Assembly: GCA_025463785.1 (NCBI GenBank)
Contig: JAODBD010000001.1
Location: 1-64,000, forward strand
Reading direction: 5' to 3'
Length of the DNA: 64,000 nt
From: Glaciihabitans sp.
GTDB taxonomy: Bacteria; Actinomycetota; Actinomycetes; Actinomycetales; Microbacteriaceae
Part shown: in pieces, positions 1 to 5,786 of the stretch
How positions within the stretch are numbered: the stretch's first letter is position 1
Layout of the letters: each line of letters opens with the position of its first letter
Made by a program: the position numbers and the translations under genes
The notes under the pieces: generated by a model
The model's input: the letters and a program-made list of their open reading frames with translations, nothing else
What the model was told of the DNA's origin: nothing
The model's database searches: none

Positions 1-3
1 ATG

Positions 4-77
4 TCGGGGCGACAGGATTCGAACCTGCGACCTCTCGGTCCCAAACCGAGCGCTCTACCAAGCTGAGCTACGCCCCG
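4..77 (-). tRNA. tRNA-Pro (anticodon TGG)
   Basis: Read on the minus strand this folds as a full cloverleaf. The 7-bp acceptor stem is CGGGGCG with CGCCCCG, the D arm is GCTC/GAGC, the anticodon stem is CTCGG/CCGAG around the loop TTTGGGA, and the T arm carries TTCGAAT. Anticodon TGG reads the proline codon CCA. The CCA tail is not encoded; the discriminator A is followed by CAT. Confidence 0.95.
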
Positions 78-112
78 GGAAATAAACCTCGGCAAGCCTA
101 GCGCACAAGCCC

Positions 113-131
113 GGGGATGAAGCTCAGTTGG
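113..131 (+). other. Displaced copy of a tRNA-Gly 5' end
   Basis: The 14 bases GGGGATGAAGCTCA here match the first 14 bases of the tRNA-Gly gene 93 bp downstream, except that the third base is G instead of C. This copy would pair perfectly with the CATCCCC acceptor strand at 269-275, whereas the nearer copy has a C-C mismatch. No anticodon or T arm follows, so it is a tRNA fragment and not a gene. An insertion or partial duplication inside the tRNA locus would explain it. Confidence 0.5.
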
Positions 132-205
132 CGGCAAGACCCCGCGGCGCATACATACACGGCCGCGAACCTGTACAACCATGTTCGGGTGCCACTACGG
201 TCCGA

Positions 206-279
206 GGCGATGAAGCTCAATGGTAGAGCCTCAGTCTTCCAAACTGATGACGCCAGTTCGATCCTGGTCATCCCCTCCA
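206..279 (+). tRNA. tRNA-Gly (anticodon TCC), with anomalies
   Basis: The D stem (GCTC/GAGC), anticodon stem TCAGT/ACTGA around CTTCCAA, T arm GCCAG-TTCGATC-CTGGT and an encoded CCA tail are all present, giving anticodon TCC (codon GGA). Two departures stand out. Acceptor position 3 is C opposite C70, which breaks one pair, and position 8 is A where nearly all tRNAs have U. It may be a weakened but functional tRNA or a decaying copy. An intact acceptor strand lies at 113-119. Confidence 0.7.
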
Positions 280-280
280 T

Positions 281-640
281 TCACGCACCGCGGATGAACG
301 CCAGCGCCTCGTGCGCCAACTCCAGCCACGACTGCCCCGAGTCGGCACCGAGCACGAGCCACTCCTTCATTGGCGTGCCCTTGTTGGCATCGAAGCGCAC
401 GCCTTCGCCGGCATCCACGAGCTCGTCGACTCTGTGCTTCGGCAGTTTCAACACCAACTGCCCGCGTACCAGCATCGCGAAGATCTTGCCCTCGAACCGC
501 AGCGCCGACTTGCCGAATCCCGCGCTGGCTTCTGGCGGCACAACCCCGGGCATTCCCGCAAACTGCGCGACGAGGTCGTCGAACTTCTCATCGACGCTCA
601 GGGCATCAGGACTCATGCTCGCGATCATCCCCGAATTCAC
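281..640 (-). CDS. TfoX N-terminal-domain-like protein
   Basis: A small protein of about 119 residues with the pattern of the TfoX/Sxy N-terminal domain: a helix ending in FDDLVAQFAG, then SALRFEGKIFAML, LVLKLPKHRVDEL and a C-terminal KEWLVL segment. In enterobacteria Sxy assists competence gene activation. In actinobacteria the isolated domain has no settled role, and nothing nearby suggests competence. The start is uncertain. GTG at 640 sits 10 nt behind a TAGGTT box at 651-656; ATG codons at 628 and 616 are alternatives, and none has a clear ribosome-binding site. Confidence 0.75.
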   Translation of the reverse strand: MNSGMIASMSPDALSVDEKFDDLVAQFAGMPGVVPPEASAGFGKSALRFEGKIFAMLVRGQLVLKLPKHRVDELVDAGEGVRFDANKGTPMKEWLVLGADSGQSWLELAHEALAFIRGA

Positions 641-699
641 GGTGCTCGGCAACCTAAGCTGAAGTTGCGAAAACGTCGTCGATTTCCACGGAGGCCATC

Positions 700-1068
700 A
701 TGAGCGACACCGACCCGATCGCCTACTCGGCTCTGCCGAATGGTGCCAAAGTTCTGAGCTCTTCTGGCAATGAGATCGGCATCGTCGAGCACGTCCTGCA
801 GGATTCCGCGCTCGACCTCTTCGACGGTCTCGTGGTCAAGACATCCGAGGGCCTCAGATTCGTGGATGCTCGCCAAGTGGGCACGATCACCGCCGCCGCA
901 GTCCAGACCACGATCACCGACGACCAGGTCGCGTCCCTCCCCCGGCCGACTGGCAACGAGGTCCTCGCCGCCGACCCCGACGAATATCAGGGCAATGGGT
1001 TGAGCGCCTGGTTCGGTCGCATGTTCCTGCGCGAGCACTGGAAGCAAGACGACAAGCGCGACGAGTAG
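700..1068 (+). CDS. PRC-barrel-like (DUF2171-type) protein
   Basis: A 122-residue soluble protein. The first 65 residues contain GAKVLSSSGNEIGIVEHV followed by LDLFDGLVVKTSEGLRFVDARQVGTI, the layout of a PRC-barrel/DUF2171 domain: a short beta-barrel seen in ribosome-maturation and stress proteins. The tail (WFGRMFLREHW) is aromatic and basic. A strong ribosome-binding site, GGAGG, precedes the ATG. The specific role is unknown. It lies divergent from the TfoX-like gene and upstream of the DUF2510 cluster on the same strand. Confidence 0.75.
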   Translation: MSDTDPIAYSALPNGAKVLSSSGNEIGIVEHVLQDSALDLFDGLVVKTSEGLRFVDARQVGTITAAAVQTTITDDQVASLPRPTGNEVLAADPDEYQGNGLSAWFGRMFLREHWKQDDKRDE

Positions 1069-1081
1069 CGAACTGTTTTGC

Positions 1082-1112
1082 CCCGAAGTGGGCACATGGC
1101 ACCAGAAGTGGG
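1082..1112 (+). promoter_or_regulatory. Pair of 11-bp direct repeats upstream of the first DUF2510 gene
   Basis: CCCGAAGTGGG (1082-1092) and CCAGAAGTGGG (1102-1112) are near-identical and 20 bp apart, about two helical turns. They lie just upstream of the inverted repeat that precedes the first DUF2510 gene, where an activator might bind. No such pair was seen before the other two copies. Confidence 0.35.
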
Positions 1113-1131
1113 GTACAACATCCGATTGTTC

Positions 1132-1151
1132 TGTCCTCTAAAATGAGGACA
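1132..1151 (+). promoter_or_regulatory. Inverted repeat 1 of the DUF2510 cluster
   Basis: TGTCCTCTAAAATGAGGACA is a 20-bp palindrome (arms TGTCCTC/GAGGACA) with TAAAAT at its centre, which could be a -10 hexamer. It begins 97 bp before the first DUF2510 start codon. A related repeat stands before each of the other two paralogues. Operator plus core promoter is the simplest reading. No good -35 box is visible. Confidence 0.5.
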
Positions 1152-1172
1152 ACCGCGTAATCCGAAAGCCTC

Positions 1173-1213
1173 GCGGCTGGCAGTTGCCGCACCCGAACGC
1201 CCCGCGGCAGGGC
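1173..1213 (+). promoter_or_regulatory. Structured leader 1 (candidate RNA switch)
   Basis: TGCCGC (1185-1190) pairs with GCGGCA (1204-1209) around a 13-nt loop starting ACCCGAA. Two competing pairings exist: GCGGC (1173-1177) with GCCGC (1186-1190), and GCCC (1199-1202) with GGGC (1210-1213). The same layout recurs in front of the two paralogous genes with compensated base changes. The ribosome-binding site AGGA lies at 1219-1222, just after the structure. Confidence 0.5.
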
Positions 1214-1228
1214 AGTCCAGGATGAATC

Positions 1229-1411
1229 ATGTCTCTCACAGTTGAGACGGATATTGCGTGTGGTTGGTACCGAGACCCGGCGGGCACAGGGATGCTCCGC
1301 TGGTGGGACGGTAGTCGCTGGACCCACGAGCTTGAGCGACCACGGCCCGAAGTTCAGCCGGCAACACCGCGCGTGCCCGACTACGTAGCAGCACCGCAGC
1401 GCCGGTTCTAA
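1229..1411 (+). CDS. DUF2510 microprotein, copy 1
   Basis: A 60-residue protein consisting almost only of a DUF2510 motif (GWYRDPAGTGMLRWWDGSRW, residues 12-31) with a short basic tail ending RRF. DUF2510 is usually a small N-terminal module in larger actinobacterial membrane proteins; here it stands alone without a membrane segment. AGGA at 1219-1222 is a well-placed ribosome-binding site. It is the first of three tandem paralogues, sharing MSL-VET at the N-terminus and PRPEVQPA near the end with copy 2. P-to-R in WYRDP departs from the usual WYPDP. Function unknown. Confidence 0.8.
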   Translation: MSLTVETDIACGWYRDPAGTGMLRWWDGSRWTHELERPRPEVQPATPRVPDYVAAPQRRF

Positions 1412-1425
1412 AATAGGCTCCAAAA

Positions 1426-1445
1426 TGACCCCCGAACGGGGGTCA
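1426..1445 (+). terminator. Hairpin after DUF2510 copy 1
   Basis: An 8-bp perfect stem TGACCCCC/GGGGGTCA with a GAAC loop lies 15 bp after the stop codon. There is no T run, so termination is inferred from position only. The core CCCCCGAACGGGGG also occurs at 63626-63639 in front of the last gene of the window. Confidence 0.4.
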
Positions 1446-1460
1446 CGCGCATGGGCTGGT

Positions 1461-1480
1461 TGTCCCCTACACTGGGGACA
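1461..1480 (+). promoter_or_regulatory. Inverted repeat 2 of the DUF2510 cluster
   Basis: TGTCCCCTACACTGGGGACA has perfect outer arms TGTCCCC/GGGGACA and TACACT in the same central position as TAAAAT in repeat 1. It begins 103 bp before the start codon of the second DUF2510 gene. Confidence 0.5.
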
Positions 1481-1503
1481 CCGCACCACCCCCCGAACAG
1501 CCC

Positions 1504-1546
1504 GCGGTGGCACGAATGTCGCACCCGAAACGCCCAGCGACAGGGC
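1504..1546 (+). promoter_or_regulatory. Structured leader 2 (candidate RNA switch)
   Basis: TGTCGC (1517-1522) pairs with GCGACA (1537-1542) around a 14-nt loop beginning ACCCGAAA. Relative to leader 1, a C-G pair has become T-A, so pairing is preserved. The competing elements GCGGT (1504-1508) and GCCC/GGGC (1532-1535 with 1543-1546) are also kept. The ribosome-binding site is AGGA at 1553-1556. Confidence 0.5.
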
Positions 1547-1563
1547 ATTTGCAGGATTACCCC

Positions 1564-1746
1564 ATGTCTCTTGCTGTAGAAACCGAACTCGCCCCCTTCG
1601 GCTGGTACCCAGACCCCGCAGGCAGCGGAATGCTGCGCTGGTGGAATGGTGGCCAGTGGACGGACCACCTCGAGTATCCTCGCCCTGAGGTTCAGCCCGC
1701 AGCGGGCTACTCGACGACTCCGCTGGTTGCGCGTCGCCGCTTTTAG
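1564..1746 (+). CDS. DUF2510 microprotein, copy 2
   Basis: A 60-residue paralogue of copy 1 with a canonical motif (FGWYPDPAGSGMLRWWNGGQW, from residue 12) and the tail PLVARRRF. Translation starts at ATG 1564, 7 nt after AGGA; upstream in-frame starts would run through the conserved leader hairpin and are rejected. Each copy has its own inverted repeat and leader, so the cluster looks like three separately controlled units and not one operon. No signal peptide or membrane span. Function unknown. Confidence 0.8.
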   Translation: MSLAVETELAPFGWYPDPAGSGMLRWWNGGQWTDHLEYPRPEVQPAAGYSTTPLVARRRF

Positions 1747-1861
1747 TTGGTCGCGCGTCGCCGCTGGCAGCCGCTGCTTCTCCATCCCCTGGTGTGACGT
1801 GACAGTCCGTTCGCTCGGGGTAGTCTGACCGCCACGCCTCTGGCGCGCCTTCCGGCCGCAT

Positions 1862-1881
1862 TACCCCCCAATTGGGGTGTA
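1862..1881 (+). promoter_or_regulatory. Inverted repeat 3 of the DUF2510 cluster
   Basis: TACCCCCCAATTGGGGTGTA is a palindrome with one mismatched pair, at the position matching repeats 1 and 2 but with CAATTG at the centre. It begins 133 bp before the third DUF2510 start. A separate TAGAAT at 1903-1908 could be the -10 box in this copy. Confidence 0.4.
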
Positions 1882-1936
1882 TTAGCGCTCACAATGGCGC
1901 CGTAGAATCGGCTTACCGTAATCCGAATCGGCCTCC

Positions 1937-1981
1937 GCGGTGGGCCATACGTCGCAACCCGAAATTGCCTCGCGGCGGGGC
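1937..1981 (+). promoter_or_regulatory. Structured leader 3 (candidate RNA switch)
   Basis: CGTCGC (1950-1955) pairs with GCGGCG (1972-1977), including one T-G wobble, around a 16-nt loop containing AACCCGAAA. GCGGT (1937-1941) can pair alternatively with GTCGC. Compared with leaders 1 and 2, the outermost pair has changed from T-A to C-G. Confidence 0.45.
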
Positions 1982-1994
1982 AGACGGCGTCATC

Positions 1995-2168
1995 ATGACC
2001 CTTGCATTGCGAGAAGTTTTCGCGCCCGAAGGTTGGTACCCAGACCCGGCGGGCAGTAGCCTCCTTCGATGGTGGTCCGGCACGTACTGGACCGTCCACC
2101 TCCAACCCAACGCCGCGGCCGTCGCCACGGTCTACCCGCGCCATCGGCTCCCCAAACCCGGCGCCTAA
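1995..2168 (+). CDS. DUF2510 microprotein, copy 3
   Basis: A 57-residue divergent paralogue with the motif GWYPDPAGSSLLRWWSG at residues 13-29; the tail lacks the PRPEVQPA and RRF found in copies 1 and 2. ATG 1995 follows the third leader hairpin; the ribosome-binding site is weak. Its stop overlaps the end of the convergent paiB-like gene by 4 bp. Function unknown. Confidence 0.7.
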   Translation: MTLALREVFAPEGWYPDPAGSSLLRWWSGTYWTVHLQPNAAAVATVYPRHRLPKPGA

Positions 2169-2815
2169 GGATTCCGCGAAGGCAGTCCTGCGACCTCGTC
2201 GCGCGCGGCGTAGAACCGTCGCATCTCGGCGGCGAGGGCATCCGACCGATAGGGGCCGTCGGCTTCGAGAGCGGCGATAATGCGTTGCGCTACCTCGGGC
2301 GGCTGGTTCTGGCTGAGCTTCAGCCTCGCGTCGAAACGGGTCACCCTGATTCGGATGCCAACCGTCCCGGTCGCGATCTGCCTGGCGAGGTGCTCATATG
2401 GCGCAAGGCTGACCGGTTCAGGCAGGCGCTTCTCAAAATGGTCGACCAGGTTGCCGAGGACGGCGAAGTTTTCGTCTTCCGGCAGTATCTCGGGCGTGCC
2501 GTAGAGATGTGCGGTGACGTGGTTCCAGGTGGGCACGTATGCTCCGGTCTCATACCAGCCGGGCGAAATGTAGCCGTGGGGGCCCTGGATGATCACGAGC
2601 ACCTCGTGCTCGCCGAGTTCGTGCGTGCGCTCATCCGGTCGTCCGACGTGGCTGACGATGCTGATGCCCTCGGTATCCTCTTCGAGGACCACCGGATAGT
2701 GGGATGCGACCAGCCCCTTCGCAGTGTTCGACACGATTGTCGCCCACGGATTTTCCTGGATGAGGCGCTTCACCTCGGCGACGTCGAGGAGCAGGTAGTC
2801 GGGTGTGTATCGCAT
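2165..2815 (-). CDS. PaiB-family FMN-binding regulator
   Basis: A 216-residue protein with the family pattern: YLLLDVAEVKRLIQENPWATIVS at the N-terminus, HEVLVIIQGPHGYISPGWYE near residue 70, VPTWNHVTAHLYG near 93, and a C-terminal helix carrying LSQNQP, typical of the family. In Bacillus, PaiB represses sporulation and protease genes; relatives are split-barrel flavin-binding proteins, and the actinobacterial role is not established. TAAAGT at 2822-2827 lies 6 nt before the ATG with no ribosome-binding site, so a leaderless transcript is likely. Confidence 0.88.
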   Translation of the reverse strand: MRYTPDYLLLDVAEVKRLIQENPWATIVSNTAKGLVASHYPVVLEEDTEGISIVSHVGRPDERTHELGEHEVLVIIQGPHGYISPGWYETGAYVPTWNHVTAHLYGTPEILPEDENFAVLGNLVDHFEKRLPEPVSLAPYEHLARQIATGTVGIRIRVTRFDARLKLSQNQPPEVAQRIIAALEADGPYRSDALAAEMRRFYAARDEVAGLPSRNP

Positions 2816-2872
2816 GATGCGACTTTACTGCGGGCGCTGCGCTACCTCCGGAAGCCCACGATCAGCGCCGCC

Positions 2873-3862
2873 CTACTTCTGGTCGACAGGGCAGTAGTAG
2901 AGCTTGCGGCTCGCCACAATCTCCATGACGATCGGCGTGCCACAGACCCGGCACGGCAGGCCCGTGCGGTGATACACCCAATGGCGGTCTTCGCGATTCG
3001 CGAGCGCTGCCGCGTACTGCGTCTTACTGAGGCCGTCCATCGTGAGCATCTGACCGGTCTGCACGCCGATCTTCAGGAGTTTCGTCCAGTCTTTCCAGAG
3101 CGCTCGAACCGTTTCCTCCGGAACATCCTTACCAGGTGTGTGCGGATCGAGCCGCGCACGAAACAGCAGCTCTGCGCGGTACACGTTGCCGATGCCGCTG
3201 ACAACGGTCTGGTCCATCAGAAGCAGCCCGATCGGCGTTGATTTCTTGCGCACTGCCGCAACGAACCGTTCCTCACCCTTCTTGAGCGGGTCGACGAGCG
3301 GGTCGGGGCCGAGCCTGTCGATATCGGCTTGAACCTCGTGGGCGGTGATGACTTCGCACGCGGTAGGACCCCGGAGGTCGCCGACGGTGTCTTCGGTTAG
3401 CAGTCGCACGCGAACGGCGCCGATCGGCTCCGGTGGGAACGTGTAGGAGCCCGGCTCAAGCTTCTCGGATTCTGACATCCGCAGCCTGGTCACTCGCGGG
3501 GCGCCCATGCTGGCAAGCGAATCTTCGCCGCGTGAATCCACAATCACGCTGCCCTCCACGGTGCCTCGCTGGTTCGTCTGCCCCATACGCCCGTTCGCGG
3601 ATGCCGTGGTTGCGTCTGCAGTGAAATCGCCGGCGAAATCCCAGGCCCCGTACATCCCGAGGTGGACTCGGAGCCATAGACCGTTGTCGAACTCGAGGAA
3701 CATCTGCTTGCCGACCGCCTTGGCCGCGATCATGGCGTGGCCGTCGATCTTCTGCGCGTCGCCAGCGAAGCGCCCCTGAGGCGATGTGACTGTGACCTTT
3801 TTGCCCACGAAGTGGAGTGCGAACTGGCGCGCAATCCGGTGGACGGAGTGACCCTCGGGCAT
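2873..3862 (-). CDS. nei: Fpg/Nei-family DNA glycosylase (endonuclease VIII-like)
   Basis: A 329-residue base-excision repair enzyme that removes oxidised pyrimidines and cuts the backbone by beta,delta-elimination. It begins MPEGHSVHR, giving catalytic Pro2-Glu3. The helix-two-turn-helix region contains IGLLLMDQTVVSGIGNVYRAELLF, and the C-terminal zinc finger reads CRVC...YYCPVDQK. The fourth zinc ligand, normally Cys in CPxC, is Asp here. The length is slightly above the usual 270-300 because of the middle loop around residues 90-115. It lies 8 bp downstream of rpiB, probably co-transcribed. Confidence 0.9.
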   Translation of the reverse strand: MPEGHSVHRIARQFALHFVGKKVTVTSPQGRFAGDAQKIDGHAMIAAKAVGKQMFLEFDNGLWLRVHLGMYGAWDFAGDFTADATTASANGRMGQTNQRGTVEGSVIVDSRGEDSLASMGAPRVTRLRMSESEKLEPGSYTFPPEPIGAVRVRLLTEDTVGDLRGPTACEVITAHEVQADIDRLGPDPLVDPLKKGEERFVAAVRKKSTPIGLLLMDQTVVSGIGNVYRAELLFRARLDPHTPGKDVPEETVRALWKDWTKLLKIGVQTGQMLTMDGLSKTQYAAALANREDRHWVYHRTGLPCRVCGTPIVMEIVASRKLYYCPVDQK

Positions 3863-3870
3863 CCCGCGCC

Positions 3871-4356
3871 TCAGTCGATCTCGTGGCCGGCGATCGCACC
3901 GGTCTTCTCGTACTCGGCCAATTGGGCGATGCGTCTCACGTGCCGCTCTTCTCCGCTGAATGGCGTGGCAATGAAGGTGTCGATGTAGAGAATGGCCTCC
4001 TCGACGGTGTGCTGGCGCGCGCCGATCGAAATAAGGTTTGCGTCGTTGTGCTGGCGGGCGAGCTCGGCGGTAGGCACACTCCAGACGAGAGCAGCTCGTG
4101 CGCCGAGTACCTTATTTGCCGCCATCTGCTCGCCGTTGCCCGAGCCGCCGAACACGATGCCGAGAGTTTCGATGCCCGCGGACTGGTCACGCACGACCGC
4201 CCGCGCGGCGTTAATGCAGAAGCTCGGGTAGTCATCGACGGGATCGAACGATTTCGGACCGTGGTCTACGACCTCGTGCCCGGCATCCGCCAAATGCTTC
4301 TGAAGGTCTTTGCTGAATTCGAGGCCGGCATGGTCGGTCGCGATGTGAATGCGCAT
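3871..4356 (-). CDS. rpiB: Ribose-5-phosphate isomerase B
   Basis: A 161-residue cytoplasmic enzyme interconverting ribose 5-phosphate and ribulose 5-phosphate in the pentose phosphate pathway. The RpiB/LacAB pattern is clear: MRIHIATDHAG at the start, then GIVFGGSGNGEQMAANKV around residue 70, and NLISIGARQHT. The GSGNGEQ form, with Glu where E. coli has Cys, is the actinobacterial type in which Glu acts as the base. TAAACT at 4363-4368 is 6 nt before the ATG with no ribosome-binding site: leaderless. Nei follows in the same unit. Confidence 0.95.
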   Translation of the reverse strand: MRIHIATDHAGLEFSKDLQKHLADAGHEVVDHGPKSFDPVDDYPSFCINAARAVVRDQSAGIETLGIVFGGSGNGEQMAANKVLGARAALVWSVPTAELARQHNDANLISIGARQHTVEEAILYIDTFIATPFSGEERHVRRIAQLAEYEKTGAIAGHEID

Positions 4357-4514
4357 GGTTTCAGTTTAGAAGTCGCCACCGACGGTACTGGGGAGCATGG
4401 GCTGCTGTAGAGCGTGGCTGCTGGGGATTGGTTGGATGTCTGGCCCCGGGACGCCGTCGAAACTCATCCCCGCGAATGACGACGATTCCCGGCCCTGTCG
4501 CACAGGCTGGAGGC

Positions 4515-5174
4515 ATGAGTTCGCCCGTGCTAACCACTCCCTCGGTCCCGAGATACCTGCGCGCGGCCGCCCCATACGCGTTCGTCGTCGCCGTCGCAGC
4601 CGTCACCGGGGCGCTGACCCCCGTCGGGATGCACCTGTTACCGCACTCGATCCGGTCGATGGCGAACTCGTCCGGCCCATGGACCCTGATCACCTTCACC
4701 GCGGTCTACCTGAGCGGACTTCGCGGCGTGCGAGCGGCCGTTATGGGAGCAGTTTCATTCCTGGGGATGGATGCCGCGTTCTACATCGTGTTTGACGGTA
4801 TCGGCGGCTATTACCCGCATCACTATCTCGTGTTCTGGAGCGTGATTGCGATTCTGATCGGCCCGATCGTGGGGTTGTCTGCGTCCTGGCTTCGGGCATC
4901 CCGGGGCGTATTGCAGGCGATTGCGGTCGCCGCGCCGAGCGCTGTGCTCGTCGGCGAGGGCGTGTACATGCTGGTGGCGATTCCGGGCGAGAGCACGGTG
5001 TACGCGGTCGCCTCGATTGTCGTTGGTACGTTGCTGTTCGTCGGGCTGGCGGCCTTTCGACTGCGTCGTCGGGCGGCCGTGTTGGTCAGCCTCACGATGA
5101 GTGCCGGCGGCGGCGCAGCGTTTTTTGTGATCTACGGAATGACCCCACTAGTGCTCAACAAGGTGGTGCCGTAG
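4515..5174 (+). CDS. Multi-spanning membrane protein of unknown function
   Basis: About 219 residues with roughly six or seven hydrophobic segments (for example AFVVAVAAVTGALTPVGMHL, YLVFWSVIAILIGPIVGL, AIAVAAPSAVLVGEGVYML). No family signature is recognised beyond a general DUF6518-like actinobacterial membrane protein. ATG 4515 follows a GGAGG that is too close to be ideal, and GTG at 4527 is a possible start. It converges on the downstream gene. Confidence 0.7.
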   Translation: MSSPVLTTPSVPRYLRAAAPYAFVVAVAAVTGALTPVGMHLLPHSIRSMANSSGPWTLITFTAVYLSGLRGVRAAVMGAVSFLGMDAAFYIVFDGIGGYYPHHYLVFWSVIAILIGPIVGLSASWLRASRGVLQAIAVAAPSAVLVGEGVYMLVAIPGESTVYAVASIVVGTLLFVGLAAFRLRRRAAVLVSLTMSAGGGAAFFVIYGMTPLVLNKVVP

Positions 5175-5198
5175 CGCGGGATTGGCTGCTGGCTACGG
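5169..5198. terminator. Hairpin shared by convergent gene ends
   Basis: CCGTAGC (5169-5175) and GCTACGG (5192-5198) form a perfect 7-bp stem spanning the 18-bp gap between two convergent genes and overlapping both ends. It could serve both directions, but no T run is present. Confidence 0.35.
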
Positions 5199-5786
5199 CT
5201 TCCAGAACCCGGTCATCCCGAGCAAAAGTGTTTCGCGATCGGAACCGTCTGGCACCTCGATCGGCGGACCGAACACGTGAATGGCACGCAGTTGCTCGAT
5301 CTGCGGTTCAACCGCTGACCACAGCAGGTCGATGAGATCGTCGGACATGGCGAACCGGATGCCGACGAGCTTCGCAATGAGCGGCGCCTGGAACCCTCGG
5401 TAGTAGCTCGTGTGCTCGAAATAGGTGCCGACTGGGAAGTCGCCATAGCTCAGGTGTGCAACCTGATCGTCTTCGAGCGTGCGCGAGACGGCCGCCGTCG
5501 CGAGGTCGTTGTAGCGGTTGTAGCTACCAATGGGGTCGTCACCGAGGAGGTCGCCCTTCCAGGTGTCACCGACCTCGTCCATCGTCTTGCCTGCGATGAC
5601 ATCCGGAACCCATGCCTCGTCACGCGTGTGCGCCGCCAGCACGCCGCGCAGCGTCGAGTTCTTGTCTGTCGTCCATTCCGTGGGCGCGGCGAGATCGAGG
5701 TCGACCGTCTTCAACTGGTCGATGACCTCCCGCAGTGCTGCGTCTGCGGCGAGAAAGAGACGTTGTTCTGCGGTGAGATCGGTCAT
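5193..5786 (-). CDS. DinB/mycothiol-maleylpyruvate-isomerase-like protein
   Basis: A 197-residue protein that looks like the DinB-like four-helix metal-binding fold (MDMPI N-terminal type): an amphipathic start LTAEQRLFLAADAALREVIDQL, STLRGVLAAHTRDEAWVPDVIAG with a candidate metal-binding His near residue 53, and a central HTSYYRGFQAPLIAKLVG with a second His. Members often act with mycothiol in actinobacteria, but no substrate can be named. Its ATG overlaps the TGA of the DUF222 gene by 4 bp (ATGA), so the two are translationally coupled. Confidence 0.7.
   Translation of the reverse strand: MTDLTAEQRLFLAADAALREVIDQLKTVDLDLAAPTEWTTDKNSTLRGVLAAHTRDEAWVPDVIAGKTMDEVGDTWKGDLLGDDPIGSYNRYNDLATAAVSRTLEDDQVAHLSYGDFPVGTYFEHTSYYRGFQAPLIAKLVGIRFAMSDDLIDLLWSAVEPQIEQLRAIHVFGPPIEVPDGSDRETLLLGMTGFWKP

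Noticed and set aside
113-200. A second complete tRNA starting at 113
   Set aside because: Only the acceptor strand and start of the D arm match; no anticodon arm or T arm with TTC follows.
1185-1213. H-type pseudoknot in the DUF2510 leaders (loop GCCC with downstream GGGC)
   Set aside because: There are no nucleotides between the 3' strand of the first stem and GGGC, so both stems cannot form together; alternative hairpins are the better reading.
914-1861. Long minus-strand open frame (315 codons) across the DUF2510 cluster
   Set aside because: It runs antisense through two microprotein genes and their leaders, is Arg-rich and low in conserved character, and has no ribosome-binding site.
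1082-2168. Toxin-antitoxin interpretation of the small-gene cluster
   Set aside because: The three products are paralogues with a DUF2510 motif, lack toxin or antitoxin features, and each has its own control region.
2069-3241. 390-codon plus-strand frame opposite the paiB-like and nei genes
   Set aside because: Its composition is that of a complement-strand shadow; both genes beneath it have clear families.
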